This document shows positions 9,077-19,038 of a DNA stretch of 64,000 nt, piece after piece. The DNA is taken from positions 124,001 to 188,000 of the forward strand of contig NZ_CP085303.1 in NCBI RefSeq assembly GCF_020700235.1. The letters run 5' to 3'. Numbering within the stretch: the first letter of the stretch is position 1; each line of letters opens with the position of its first letter. The position numbers and the translations under genes are program-made. The notes beneath the pieces are model-generated. The model did not search any database and was not told where the DNA came from. It saw only the letters and a list, made by a program, of their open reading frames with translations. Source of the stretch: Haladaptatus pallidirubidus (GTDB lineage Archaea; Halobacteriota; Halobacteria; Halobacteriales; Haladaptataceae).

Positions 9077-12000
9077 TCAGACCTCCTTGTGAACCAGTAC
9101 TTGCGTCATGAACGGTTGGCTCGGATGTGAAGAGAGAGACTGGCTGTTGTCGAAGAAGGCCAAGAGTGACAAGGAGTGCACTGAACAGAATGATCATGAG
9201 TTCACCGCATAGTACAACACCGATCACTGTTAACGTTATCTCTGGTGTAATCTGAATTCCAAAGACGGTCAAGAATCCAGTCCATGCAAGCAGAGCAGTC
9301 GTTACAATCGCACTACTAAGTGCAATCACGGTTGCAACCGCACCAATTTTGAATGCATCGATGAGAATCAAACGGGCAACCTGGTTTGGTACTGCACCAA
9401 CTGCTCGATGAACGCCGATTGCTTGGCGGCGAGCATGAATTGCCTGTGCGAAGGTCGCTGTTGTGCTGCCGATAGTCATGAATCCAGCTAATACACTAAG
9501 GATGCCAACGAGGAACGTAAGATTCCCAAACGCAGTCTCAAGAATACTCCCAATACCGCTACTGCCAGAATATGTGCCTTGATTTGCATAGGCGGAAACA
9601 ATCCGTTCATCACCAGAGACGGTATAGTTGTCCGTATCAAGTGTTTGCCCAGAGGCCAGTAGACGAATAGTGTATGAACCAGGGGCTATTCGGGCGAGTT
9701 GGATTTGCGTTGATTGGTTCGTTCCGGGTGCAATTGAAACAGTACGCGTGCGTTGCTTTCCTGCTGTCGAGAGAACAACTTCTTTGGAGACGTTTGTTTC
9801 CCATGGATTGTATAGTGAGACATGCGCACGTGGTCGGACTGCAATCGACGGACGGTCAGGATGAATACGAACCTGGCCGACAAGCGTTCGTGATGCTGTT
9901 TCGGAGACGTTGATTGTTTTTGTGATTGATTGATCTCGATGTTGAACTGTGAGCGTCTGCGTGCCAGGTTCATCAAGTGGAACCCGCACACGGCCATTTT
10001 GGTTCGTCTCAACGGTTTGCTTCCCGATCGAGAGCGAGGCATTAGAGACAGGGTTGCCAGTCGCATTCGTCACAGTCACTTGTGGGTTACTCGATGGGGG
10101 TGCAGATGATGGCAGCCCGTCTACCCGAAGTGCATTTTGGGGAAGGACAGTAACAGACGTTGTCTGGTTTCCGACCTGAACACGTTGTGTCCCTGGTTTG
10201 CGAACTGGAACATGCAATGTCACTGTGCGTTGGGCATGGGCCTCAAGCTGGACAGTGGTTTTGTTGGTTTCTTCGCCCACACGAACACGGATCGTTCGAG
10301 TAATCGCTTCAGAGCCGAAATTCTGGACGCGAACACGCACTGGAAGTGTCTCTGTAACCGCGACCCGTTCAGGTGCAGTAACATCGAGAATTGTATAGTT
10401 CGATTGGGTTTGTGGAGCTGTCGAAACCTGCTTTGTGGTTCGGATAAAGTGCACCATTCCAGGATCAGCAAGTGAGAGGTGCTGTCCAGTTTGAAGCGGG
10501 ACTAGCAACTGATCATCATACATACCGGGTGCAGAATACGTACCGACAACCGTTACGCGCGTAAATGAAGGTGCCGTACTCCCACCAAGTGTAATCGAAT
10601 CGCCAACTTGTATATCGCGCTGTTTTGCAATGTCTGCTCCAATTACTGCCTCATTTGGAGATTGTGGTGCATGTCCGTTTGTCATCCTCGCATCCGAAAG
10701 AGTAGCAAATGACTCAAACTCAACACCCCTCACCAGGAGTGAATTTCCATTATGCACAGTGAAGAGTAACAGTTCGGGACTTGCAGCGGTTCCTTGTTCC
10801 TGGAGTGTATCTGCATAGGAACTGGGTACTTTACTGGCAATCGGGTGTGCTGCACCAGGCTCTGTAATCGTCGAATTGCCAGTGTTCATGAGAGGAGCAA
10901 GAACACCAGCAACAGAGGCACCCACAATAACGACCGTTGCAAACACCGCAAGTGTTGCTGTGCTGGGAAGCAAAGCCCGCCAATCAAGAAATGTGAGTGA
11001 GAAACGCTCGGAAAGCCACTGAGAGCCTAGCGATGAGGAGGTTGGAGTGATTCGATGACGAAGTGTTGCTGGTGATCGTCGGCTCGCTGACCATGCGGCA
11101 CTGATCCCAGCAAGAAGACCAGTCAGTGCGACTCCACTGTATCCAAGTGCTAATATTCGAGCGACCTGTGGAGTCACGTTTACAGAAAGCGATGTTGGGA
11201 ACCCGGAGGCAACTGCGAGATTGACAGCTGCCCGCGTCATAATCATACCGACTGCATACCCACTCCCAATACCAACAAGCGTAAGTAGCAATGCTCGAGC
11301 ACCAAACAACTTCCAGATGGAAGTTGGTGTGCCGCCAGTTGCTCGGATCAGTCGAATTGTCTGAAGCCGTTCGCGGACAGTCATTCGCGTGATACTGTGG
11401 ACAACAACTCCAACTAACACTGCACCACCAAGAGCGAGCAGTGTAACCATCGAAAGCAACTGGCGCGTCCCCACAATGAAAAACGCAAGCACAGATCGCA
11501 GTGATACGCCAGTTGATGGAACTGTCTCTGACGTCTCGGCTGGTGGTTCGATGGCAAACGCACCAGTAGTACCGAGTTTCTCCACAGTTTTTGGCGTCGT
11601 ACGATACCAGGAAGGAGGAATGGTTGCTTGCGACTGACTTCCCGTTTCAATAGTAACCGGAACAGTAAGTGAACCGTCGGTCCCTGTTAGTCGTTGGGGT
11701 TCATTCCCAAGTTCAGAACCACTAGCTACACTAACGCCGTTTTCTGGCGGGGTCGGAATAGCAATGTCCGTTTGCTTACTAAACGCGCGAGCGTTATCGG
11801 GTGGAATGCCAATAACATATCGCTGTGACTCGTTTGGCTGTGTGACCGTTGCCACAGGGAGAACGAGTGCATTGGTGGATGACTGACTGTGAGCAGCCTC
11901 AAGCGAGTTGTAATAGGTCGCAGTGCCATCCGAGCTATAATCTTCTGCAATCGTTGTCGTCTGTGTTCCAGCTGCTGTGAGGACGAGAGTCGTTCCTGTG

Positions 12001-12086
12001 AGAAACGCAACGGTAACTGCAATAACGAGGATCGCAAGCTTATCGCGATGAGACCACCGCAAAAGAATCGAACGACGATAGCCCAC
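9069..12086 (-). CDS. Giant FtsX-family permease with internal CARDB/Ig-like domains (paralogue 1)
   Basis: 1005 residues, much larger than a usual 400-residue MacB/FtsX permease. Order: N-terminal membrane helix after RWSHRDKLAILVIAVTVAFL; extracytoplasmic region; FtsX core helices (about 195-345) with VHSITRMTVRERLQTIRLIR; a second helix near 375; a periplasmic-core-like domain (about 400-540) with VTVVGTYSAPGMYDDQL; then CARDB/Ig-like beta domains (about 555-810); and a last FtsX block of three helices (about 845-980) containing ARRQAIGVHRAVGAVPNQVA. Such permeases work with an ABC ATPase on lipoproteins, peptides or envelope remodelling. No ATPase is adjacent. Its 3-prime end overlaps the GT-C gene by 8 bp and it starts 3 bp after the DUF1616 stop, so the three form one operon. 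Two paralogues lie at 13394 and 30638. Confidence 0.85.
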   Translation of the reverse strand: MGYRRSILLRWSHRDKLAILVIAVTVAFLTGTTLVLTAAGTQTTTIAEDYSSDGTATYYNSLEAAHSQSSTNALVLPVATVTQPNESQRYVIGIPPDNARAFSKQTDIAIPTPPENGVSVASGSELGNEPQRLTGTDGSLTVPVTIETGSQSQATIPPSWYRTTPKTVEKLGTTGAFAIEPPAETSETVPSTGVSLRSVLAFFIVGTRQLLSMVTLLALGGAVLVGVVVHSITRMTVRERLQTIRLIRATGGTPTSIWKLFGARALLLTLVGIGSGYAVGMIMTRAAVNLAVASGFPTSLSVNVTPQVARILALGYSGVALTGLLAGISAAWSASRRSPATLRHRITPTSSSLGSQWLSERFSLTFLDWRALLPSTATLAVFATVVIVGASVAGVLAPLMNTGNSTITEPGAAHPIASKVPSSYADTLQEQGTAASPELLLFTVHNGNSLLVRGVEFESFATLSDARMTNGHAPQSPNEAVIGADIAKQRDIQVGDSITLGGSTAPSFTRVTVVGTYSAPGMYDDQLLVPLQTGQHLSLADPGMVHFIRTTKQVSTAPQTQSNYTILDVTAPERVAVTETLPVRVRVQNFGSEAITRTIRVRVGEETNKTTVQLEAHAQRTVTLHVPVRKPGTQRVQVGNQTTSVTVLPQNALRVDGLPSSAPPSSNPQVTVTNATGNPVSNASLSIGKQTVETNQNGRVRVPLDEPGTQTLTVQHRDQSITKTINVSETASRTLVGQVRIHPDRPSIAVRPRAHVSLYNPWETNVSKEVVLSTAGKQRTRTVSIAPGTNQSTQIQLARIAPGSYTIRLLASGQTLDTDNYTVSGDERIVSAYANQGTYSGSSGIGSILETAFGNLTFLVGILSVLAGFMTIGSTTATFAQAIHARRQAIGVHRAVGAVPNQVARLILIDAFKIGAVATVIALSSAIVTTALLAWTGFLTVFGIQITPEITLTVIGVVLCGELMIILFSALLVTLGLLRQQPVSLFTSEPTVHDASTGSQGGLNE

Positions 12087-12089
12087 GGA

Positions 12090-13181
12090 TTATGACTCCA
12101 CAGTATTCGCTTGGTGGGTTGCTCCGATCGTCGGTGACTGCAGTGAAGCGGCAGAACCGCTCTGGGTGACGTTGACCCAGAGATGAAGCTCTCGATATGC
12201 AGAGTCCTGCGATGGATTTGCAGGAGCAGATCCCTTGTATAACAGATACTGGAGTCGAAGTCGCGTGCCGGTCATCGAAGGGGTGATTGTATGCTGTTTG
12301 CGCCACGTCGAATTGTCTTCGAGCGTGGTTTGGAATCGCTTTAGCTCTTGGGTGTTCTGCACCTGCGTCGTATTATTGGCGACCGAGACCTGCTGGAGAC
12401 GAACCAGCACAGTATATGACACCTCTTGATGTTCGTTGTTTTCGATGCCAACATAGAGTGGTTTGCTCTCCCCTTGCGTGAAGTTGGAAGGATAATCATC
12501 GGCAACAAACTGGCCATTCTCATTTTTCGTCAGTAAATAAAATTCTGAGAATGATTCTCCCTGGTTTGGAACAGCGACAACGAAGCCAACACTCGCAACA
12601 GCGAGAATAAGGCTAATTGCAAGCACGACATTGAGTGCAGCATCAGCCTTCGTATCTGGATTGATAAGTTCTGCTTTCATGGCTGCGCCCCACTGTTTGT
12701 ATGGAACCCGAAACCGCTCTTCCTCGGGAAGGTTCCAGCGCCGAACAGCAGCAATCACAGTCATACAAAGAGTGAATAAACTAAGACTGAGCAACACAGG
12801 TACCAGTCGAATCCCCCACGGAGTGAAGTTGAGGATAAGGCCAATAAGGGGAACGATGGCAATACTTGTTCCAAATGAAAGGGCAACTCGCTCAAGACCA
12901 TCAATTCCAGATCCAAACCGCGAGGCAGATTCTACTGTGGAGTTTGGATCGTCTTCAGCTAGGGATGTACCTTCTGGAAAGAGGGCTGCGATAAAGGCAT
13001 ACCCAGGGGGGAAAAGAACGAAGATAAGCCCGACAACCGCCCGAAGTGGGGTAGTGTTAATACCAGGAGTGAAAACAACGGCAAGTGTAAGAATAACAAA
13101 TGCTCCAATGATGACTAAATCTGCAGGGAGACGGCGGATCGATTGAGGTAAAAGGAGCTTTGGGTCAACGTCACGAGTCAT
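12090..13181 (-). CDS. DUF1616 membrane protein (copy 1)
   Basis: 363 residues. Five hydrophobic segments: two in the N-terminal 80 residues, including LIFVLFPPGYAFIAALFPE (the DUF1616 hallmark of a glycine/proline-rich helix), two around 95-145, and one near 190-210. They are followed by an extracytoplasmic beta-rich domain with many NxT/S sites, including LYVGIENNEHQEVSYTVLVR, ending in ELHLWVNVTQ. DUF1616 proteins are widespread in haloarchaea, often inside N-glycosylation or S-layer loci, with no established biochemical role. This one is first in a minus-strand operon with a giant permease (3 bp apart) and a GT-C protein. A second copy at 58633-59556 follows an asparagine-synthase-like gene and ends shortly after the same LW motif. 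Confidence 0.87.
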   Translation of the reverse strand: MTRDVDPKLLLPQSIRRLPADLVIIGAFVILTLAVVFTPGINTTPLRAVVGLIFVLFPPGYAFIAALFPEGTSLAEDDPNSTVESASRFGSGIDGLERVALSFGTSIAIVPLIGLILNFTPWGIRLVPVLLSLSLFTLCMTVIAAVRRWNLPEEERFRVPYKQWGAAMKAELINPDTKADAALNVVLAISLILAVASVGFVVAVPNQGESFSEFYLLTKNENGQFVADDYPSNFTQGESKPLYVGIENNEHQEVSYTVLVRLQQVSVANNTTQVQNTQELKRFQTTLEDNSTWRKQHTITPSMTGTRLRLQYLLYKGSAPANPSQDSAYRELHLWVNVTQSGSAASLQSPTIGATHQANTVES

Positions 13182-13393
13182 TCATTTCCACATGAGGGCT
13201 AACATAATAAAAAGTCCTCGGTGATATTCGCCGTCTTTCACAAGCAACGAATATATCAGATGTGAATCTAAAGTAATCAGTTAATAAAAGGTATAATCAG
13301 TTAATATTGAATAGCCACGGGTGAAGATTACCAGATAAGGATACTCGTTATCATAGCCAACTAGTGTCTACCGGTCTCACAGATGAAATATAT

Positions 13394-16300
13394 ATGAACT
13401 ATACACAAATACTCCTCCGAAAGTGGTCACGGCGAGATCGCCTAGCGATGCTTATAATCGCGGTCACTGTCGCCTTTCTCGTTGGAACAACGCTCTTATT
13501 ATCTGCTGCAAGTGCCCAGTCAGCGGCAGTAACTGGGGGTACTAATGACTCAATGATTGTCCAGCAGTATGATTCGTATGCTGCTGCGCAGCAGGATGCA
13601 ACGGGGGACGATTTTGTTTTTCCAACAACAACCTTCAGCCACAACGGAACAGAACATCGAGTAGTAGGCATTCCAAAGAATGCACCGTCTGAAATCTCAC
13701 AGCTATCTGTTTCATGGCGGAACGCAACAATACCGTCACCGCCATCACGTGGCTTCCATGGCCCTGTTTCTGAACCAACACGCCAACAAGTTCAAACGCA
13801 GACTGGAGAGACTACATCGATACAAATCGTTCCCTACTCCGAAGAAGATTCCATTTTTCCACAGTCGTGGTATATTGGGGATGTCGAGTCAGTGCGGTCA
13901 CTTGGAGATACAGGTGCGTTTTTAATACACACCAAACAGGGAACAACAAATAGCCAGCAGCTGCCCCAAGAAGGGACGATGAGTCCCTCGCTCTTTGCAT
14001 ATTTTCTCGGAGGGATGCAGCAGGTACTTCAGACTCTTTTGGCAGCAACAATCGCAGCAGGGCTTCTCATTCTTGTTGTAATTCACAACATCACGGTGAT
14101 GAGTATTCGAGATCGGCTTACTGAAATTGCAGTCATTCGATCAACTGGCGGCTCTGCACGACGGGTCATTGGGATATTTGCGCTTCGAGCCGGGATCATT
14201 GCTCTTGTTGGGTCAGTTCTTGGATATGCGATTGGAGTAATTGCAATCAGAGCAATCGTGAATCTCGCAATTTTCGCGGGGTTACCAATCTCCTTAGATC
14301 CGACTGTGACAGCATCGTCTGCGCGAATTTTGTTGGTTGTATTGGTATTTTTAGTCGGTGTTGGTACGCTTGCAGGCGCTATTGCTACCAGAACCGTTGT
14401 CCTACCGCCGCCATCACAACTCTGGAACAACAATCAAACAGCTACACCGAGCCAGCGACAATGGTTATCATCATCTCGAGTGCGGCTTCAGCCTAAGCTC
14501 CTTCCATGGCGGACGTTGATTCCTGCGACGACAACGCTGACCGTTTTTGCTCTTATTGTGATTCTATCGAGCTCCCTCGTCGGTGCGCTTGCACCGCTTG
14601 CAACAACCTCAACAGGGACAGTAACCGAACCTGGCTCGCCCTATCCAATGGCGAGTCGTATTGATAGTCAGTATGCCTCTGCTCTTCGAAGCGAAGGGCT
14701 AAGCGCGAGTCCAGAAATCATTGTCGCACAAGTCTCCGACGGGAAACCGTATCTTGCTAGAGGTGCGAATTATACGGCATTTGCTGCTGTTTCGGATGCT
14801 CACCTGACTAAGGGCCATCCACCTCGTTCTGAAAACCAGGCTGTAATTGGGCGTGACCTCGCACAAACGCTGAATAAATCAACTGGTGATACGATCGTCG
14901 TTGGTGGAAGTACATCGCCAGCAGTATCCCAGGTAACGATTGTTGGCGAATATCGTGCCCCAGGAATGCTGGACGATCAACTCATTATTCCCCTTCCAAC
15001 AGCGCATACGCTCTCAACAAAGCCAGGAACGGTTCATTTCATTCGGACAGCGGGTGGCAAGCCAAATCAGATACTTGATCCACAAGGAGACGCATCCAAT
15101 AGTGAATCACAGCACAAAAAGATGCGTATCACAAGCGTCTCTGCCCCAGAGGAGGCCCTTCTAAACCAACCAGTCCCAGTCTCGGTGACTGTCGAAAATA
15201 CGGGGTCAAGCGAACGCACTCGAAAAGTGGCGGCCTCGATTGGAAGCGAGACCCAACAGCGTTCAGTCACTCTCCAACCTGGAGAAGAAACGCAGATTCA
15301 GATGAATATGAGCCTCTCTCAGCCTGGAAATCAGACGCTGCAGGTAGGCCACTATTCACAACCGATTCGTGTGTATGAACAATCACCACTCGTCCTCCCG
15401 ATTCTGCCAGAAGAAGCACCCCCAGGATCTCAGGTTGCGATTTCGGTTCAAACAATAACGGAGCGAAACATCACAGATGCAACAGTGAGTGTTGGTGAGA
15501 CCACCGCAACAACGAACGACCAGGGGATTGCACTCATAACACTACCAAGCGAGCCAGGAACCTATGAGCTGACTGCACAAAAAGGCGAACGGACACGTAC
15601 ATCACAAATCCAGGTGTCACGAGATGCTTCACGGCGATTATTTGCAGATATCGAAGTAACGCCGAAGAGAGGAAGCGTCTATACAACTCCAGAAGCGGAA
15701 ATTCGGGTTGTAAATCCCTGGGGAAAAGAACTCACTCGGAATATATCTCTTGTGACGCCCGCACAGACACGTACACAAACGCGAACTGTCCCCACGTATA
15801 ATTTGAGCCAAAGAGAGGTAACGCTTGAAAAATCAACCGAACCAGGCTCTGCTGATCAATTTGCGCCAGGAGAGTACACGGTGAGTATAGTATCAAACGG
15901 AACAACACTGGCAAGCGATAACTATGTCGTTGTAGGCGACGAACGAATACGATCGACACTCGCACAGAATACACAGTATTCGGCAGGTAGCGGACTCGGC
16001 CAGGCAGTAGAGATGGTATTCGGGAATTTTAAACTCCTATTATTTGGGATGATTGGTCTTGCTGGGTTAACGACAATCGGAAGTACAACATCAACATTTG
16101 CTCAAGTAGTTCATTCTCGACGCCGATCGATTGGCATCTATCGCGCAACTGGTGCGACTCGTCTACAACTCCTCAAATTACTACTTGGTGACGTACTCCT
16201 ATTATCAATTCCAGCGGTAATTATTGCGGTAGTTAGTGCACTGAGCACAGTCTATTTGTTATCATTCAGCGATTTAATGACAGTTTTCGGTATTCAATTA

Positions 16301-16423
16301 AATGTAGCAACTGATCCATACATGCTTCTTGGAGTCGGGATCGGGGCGCTCTTGCTGTCCTGTATAGGCGTATTGCTTGCAGTCGTGCCATTTCTCACTG
16401 CACAACCAACAGAATTACAATGA
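13394..16423 (+). CDS. Giant FtsX-family permease with internal CARDB/Ig-like domains (paralogue 2)
   Basis: 1009 residues from ATG 13394. The frame is open back to a GTG at 13364, but MNYTQILLRKWSRRD aligns with the starts of both paralogues, so the later start is preferred. Architecture matches paralogue 1: N-terminal helix, FtsX core with VIHNITVMSIRDRLTEIAV, a domain with VTIVGEYRAPGMLDDQLIIP, CARDB-like beta domains, and a C-terminal three-helix FtsX block with HSRRRSIGIYRATGATRLQL. The protein lies in the membrane with a large outer portion. It is divergent from the DUF1616-permease operon (about 210 bp shared upstream region) and is followed 163 bp later by a lysine-rich PGF-CTERM gene. 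It has no adjacent ATPase. Transport or chaperone substrate unknown. Confidence 0.86.
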   Translation: MNYTQILLRKWSRRDRLAMLIIAVTVAFLVGTTLLLSAASAQSAAVTGGTNDSMIVQQYDSYAAAQQDATGDDFVFPTTTFSHNGTEHRVVGIPKNAPSEISQLSVSWRNATIPSPPSRGFHGPVSEPTRQQVQTQTGETTSIQIVPYSEEDSIFPQSWYIGDVESVRSLGDTGAFLIHTKQGTTNSQQLPQEGTMSPSLFAYFLGGMQQVLQTLLAATIAAGLLILVVIHNITVMSIRDRLTEIAVIRSTGGSARRVIGIFALRAGIIALVGSVLGYAIGVIAIRAIVNLAIFAGLPISLDPTVTASSARILLVVLVFLVGVGTLAGAIATRTVVLPPPSQLWNNNQTATPSQRQWLSSSRVRLQPKLLPWRTLIPATTTLTVFALIVILSSSLVGALAPLATTSTGTVTEPGSPYPMASRIDSQYASALRSEGLSASPEIIVAQVSDGKPYLARGANYTAFAAVSDAHLTKGHPPRSENQAVIGRDLAQTLNKSTGDTIVVGGSTSPAVSQVTIVGEYRAPGMLDDQLIIPLPTAHTLSTKPGTVHFIRTAGGKPNQILDPQGDASNSESQHKKMRITSVSAPEEALLNQPVPVSVTVENTGSSERTRKVAASIGSETQQRSVTLQPGEETQIQMNMSLSQPGNQTLQVGHYSQPIRVYEQSPLVLPILPEEAPPGSQVAISVQTITERNITDATVSVGETTATTNDQGIALITLPSEPGTYELTAQKGERTRTSQIQVSRDASRRLFADIEVTPKRGSVYTTPEAEIRVVNPWGKELTRNISLVTPAQTRTQTRTVPTYNLSQREVTLEKSTEPGSADQFAPGEYTVSIVSNGTTLASDNYVVVGDERIRSTLAQNTQYSAGSGLGQAVEMVFGNFKLLLFGMIGLAGLTTIGSTTSTFAQVVHSRRRSIGIYRATGATRLQLLKLLLGDVLLLSIPAVIIAVVSALSTVYLLSFSDLMTVFGIQLNVATDPYMLLGVGIGALLLSCIGVLLAVVPFLTAQPTELQ

Positions 16424-16586
16424 CAATATTATCTCTAAAGGTATAGAAAAAGAGTCACGCAGTTCGTTCACATATAAGAGGAAGTGTAAATGGAGTTATT
16501 GACGAGATAATTAAGTAAGTTATAAGTATAGAGTTGGATTACTGTTGTATGAGGTTATAATGGGAGAGATATCCCATTAAATAATA

Positions 16587-17612
16587 ATGAGCAAAAGTAA
16601 AATAGTGAGTATTTTCCTGGTTGGAATACTCCTCATATCGGCAATCGGCGTTGGGCAAGCAAGCATGCCTACAAATGTAGAGGATAAAGATAAAAAAGAT
16701 AAAAAAGACAAACTCCCGCAGAAGATCAATCTGCAGGTAGAAAAGGTGACGGTTCACAATTGGTCATTCACCGTTGGACCAGATGATTCTGTGGACCGCA
16801 CAGTATTCGTTGATCCAGTTACTATTAAAGACAAAAAATATAAAGTGGATCTGAAGAAGCTCGGAAAATCGGATGACATGTCCGATCTTGCGACCTCGCC
16901 TGCGAAGAAACAGGCAGAGGCGTACGCGAAAAAGAATGTAGATATAAAAGAAGGGGAAACAGTCCGTATCTGCATTAAGAAAATCCACATTGAGAACGTG
17001 AATGTGATGGTGAAACTGCCGAAGCAGACGCCAAATTCGCTGCAGATGTCTGAAGCGCAGGTGCCATCGATGGATTCGGACAAGCCCGGATACATGGTCA
17101 CGATCAACAAACTGAGCATCGATAAATGGTCATTTGTTGTCGGCCCGAAAAAGAAAGCCGACAAAACGATTACACTCGGTGATATTTCAGTTAAAGACCG
17201 TGTCATCCACGTTGATCCTTCGAACCCTGATAACAAAGAAACTAGAGCAGTAAAGGAATCCATTGAAAAGAAGGTAAAAGAAAAGATGGCTAAAAAAGGC
17301 GCGAAGAAGGGGCAGACATATCGCGTCATTATTCAGAATGTTAACGTAGAGAACGTTACGTTCGTCTTCGGAAATCCAGAGAACATCGATGTTCCGAAAG
17401 ACCCAGGGACGACAACTGAAGAGGACACTACGACGAGCGAGGAAGGAGACACGACCACAACGACGACTTCCAGTAGTGGATCCGATGGCGATAACGGAGA
17501 CGACGGGTCAGAAACAACAACCAATGAGGAAGGAATGCCCGGATTTGGATTCGGAGTCGCCCTACTTGCGCTGCTCGGTGTTGGATTCCTTGCAGTTCGC
17601 AGAGACGAATAG
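16587..17612 (+). CDS. Lysine-rich PGF-CTERM surface protein with internal duplication
   Basis: 341 residues. An N-terminal signal peptide (about 1-26, IFLVGILLISAIGVGQAS) is followed by a Lys/Asp run, then two copies of a module of about 110 residues. Copy 1 has VHNWSFTVGPDDSVDRTVFV and ends IENVNVMV; copy 2 has IDKWSFVVGPKKKADKTITL and ends VENVTFVF. A Thr/Glu/Ser-rich spacer (about 265-315) leads to the C-terminal tripartite sorting signal MPGFGFGVALLALLGVGFLA plus basic tail. PGF-CTERM proteins are processed and lipid-anchored by archaeosortase ArtA. The modules are unusually lysine-rich for a haloarchaeal secreted protein. The role of the WSF-VGP module is unknown. Position just after a giant permease suggests a possible functional link. 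Confidence 0.85.
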   Translation: MSKSKIVSIFLVGILLISAIGVGQASMPTNVEDKDKKDKKDKLPQKINLQVEKVTVHNWSFTVGPDDSVDRTVFVDPVTIKDKKYKVDLKKLGKSDDMSDLATSPAKKQAEAYAKKNVDIKEGETVRICIKKIHIENVNVMVKLPKQTPNSLQMSEAQVPSMDSDKPGYMVTINKLSIDKWSFVVGPKKKADKTITLGDISVKDRVIHVDPSNPDNKETRAVKESIEKKVKEKMAKKGAKKGQTYRVIIQNVNVENVTFVFGNPENIDVPKDPGTTTEEDTTTSEEGDTTTTTTSSSGSDGDNGDDGSETTTNEEGMPGFGFGVALLALLGVGFLAVRRDE

Positions 17613-17840
17613 ATAACAAACCTTTCGTTTTCCGTTTCAGTGAAGTCGTCAGTGACGTCTCAGTGGATTGTTTGTTACATCCACGAGATCCGAATCTTCC
17701 ATATATTTCAAATAACTATAATCAAATATTAGATAGTCAATTCGAAAAATAGAAATGAACTGATGTTCCCTATTTTTCGTTTAAATAATAAACTCATACA
17801 GTACAAAATTAATAAATAGTCGACCGAGAATATCTACAGT

Positions 17841-18803
17841 ATGAAAGCAATTGTCCTCGCAGGCGGATACGCAACACGACTGTGGCCAATCACCAAAAAC
17901 CGGCCAAAGATGTTTCTTCCAATCGGAGATTCAACCGTAGTCGACCGGATATTTGCTGAACTTGAAACAGACGATCGAATCTCAGAAGTATTTGTGAGCA
18001 CAAATGAACACTTTGCAGAGGATTTTCGTGAACATCTCGACCAAAGCGATTTTGAAAAACCAACGTTGTCGATTGAGGACACCACCAATGAAGACGAAAA
18101 ATTTGGTGTTGTTGGTGCACTCGCACAGCTTGTAAACCGAGAAGGAATCAATGACGATATGATCGTTATTGCTGGTGATAATCTCATTAGCTTCGAGATT
18201 AGCGACTTCATTGATTATTTTGAGAAGCAAAATGCAGCGACGCTCGCAGCCTATGATGTTGGTAGCCGCGAACAGGCAAAATCGTATGGCCTCGTCGAAC
18301 TTGATGGAGAAGAAATCGTTGATTTCCAAGAGAAGCCAGACAAGCCAAAGAGTACGCTTGTTTCAATCGCTTGCTATGCATTTCCCCAAACAACGGTGCC
18401 CTTGCTCGAGGAATATCTTGATGAGGACAACAATCCGGATGAGCCAGGTTGGTTCATTCAGTGGCTCCAATCACAAGAATCCGTATATGCATATACGTTT
18501 GATGAAGCTTGGTTTGACATTGGCACGCCGGATAGCTACTTAGAAGCGGTTCAGTGGGAGCTCGGAACAGAAAACTACATTGCCGATAGTGCTACTGTGA
18601 GTGAGTCAGATCTCGGGGAAAATGTACACGTAATGGCTAATGCTGAGATTATTGATTCAACAGTCTCTAACTCGATTATTTTCCCAGGAGCGACTATTGA
18701 AAACACCATTGTTGAAGACTCGATTATTGATAAGGATGCAGAAATTCAAACAATGGCTTTACAAGGCGCTCTTATCGGTGCACATTCAACCATCGAGCAA
18801 TAG
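17841..18803 (+). CDS. Sugar-1-phosphate nucleotidyltransferase (AglF/RmlA-like)
   Basis: 320 residues. The N-terminal nucleotidyltransferase core starts MKAIVLAGGYATRLWPITKN, the G-x-G-x-R pyrophosphorylase signature, then RPKMFLPIGDSTVVDRI, VIAGDNLISF (the catalytic Asp loop) and VDFQEKPDKP. DEAWFDIGTPDSYLEAVQ closes the catalytic domain. From about residue 250 there are hexapeptide-type repeats (SIIFPGATIENTIVEDSIID) forming a short left-handed beta-helix. It makes an NDP-sugar from NTP and sugar-1-phosphate in the cytoplasm. In haloarchaea, related proteins (AglF type) supply UDP-sugars for N-glycosylation. It stands alone, about 230 bp after the PGF-CTERM gene. A small inverted repeat at 18959-18975 lies downstream and may help end transcription. 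Base specificity (UTP or dTTP) is not decided. Confidence 0.88.
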   Translation: MKAIVLAGGYATRLWPITKNRPKMFLPIGDSTVVDRIFAELETDDRISEVFVSTNEHFAEDFREHLDQSDFEKPTLSIEDTTNEDEKFGVVGALAQLVNREGINDDMIVIAGDNLISFEISDFIDYFEKQNAATLAAYDVGSREQAKSYGLVELDGEEIVDFQEKPDKPKSTLVSIACYAFPQTTVPLLEEYLDEDNNPDEPGWFIQWLQSQESVYAYTFDEAWFDIGTPDSYLEAVQWELGTENYIADSATVSESDLGENVHVMANAEIIDSTVSNSIIFPGATIENTIVEDSIIDKDAEIQTMALQGALIGAHSTIEQ

Positions 18804-18958
18804 CGTTATTCTTGCCTACCTTTCGCTTTCTGTTGTTCCCTTCTGTTCCATCGGGCGAGGAGATATCCCTGATTGACTGACGTGTTGTGAAGATATATCG
18901 TGTTCACAGCCAGCAAGACTCTACAGATGCTGATCCGGAACAGCCTATTCGTATCCTG

Positions 18959-18975
18959 TCAGCCTAGTAGGCTGA
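18959..18975. terminator. Small inverted repeat after the nucleotidyltransferase gene
   Basis: TCAGCC-TAGTA-GGCTGA is a 6-bp perfect stem with a 5-nt centre, in the gap between the convergent genes ending at 18803 and 19039. Its position fits a transcription end, but there is no strong T-run, so this is a weak call. Confidence 0.25.
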
Positions 18976-19038
18976 AACCGGCAATAGTATACCAGCATTC
19001 CGTGAAAGGGGGCTCTGGAATTTAGGTTGGCAACGATA

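Noticed and set aside
12631..13146. 171-codon plus-strand frame opposite DUF1616 copy 1
   Set aside because: Full overlap with a clear membrane-protein gene; basic, Ser/Arg-rich reading typical of an antisense shadow.
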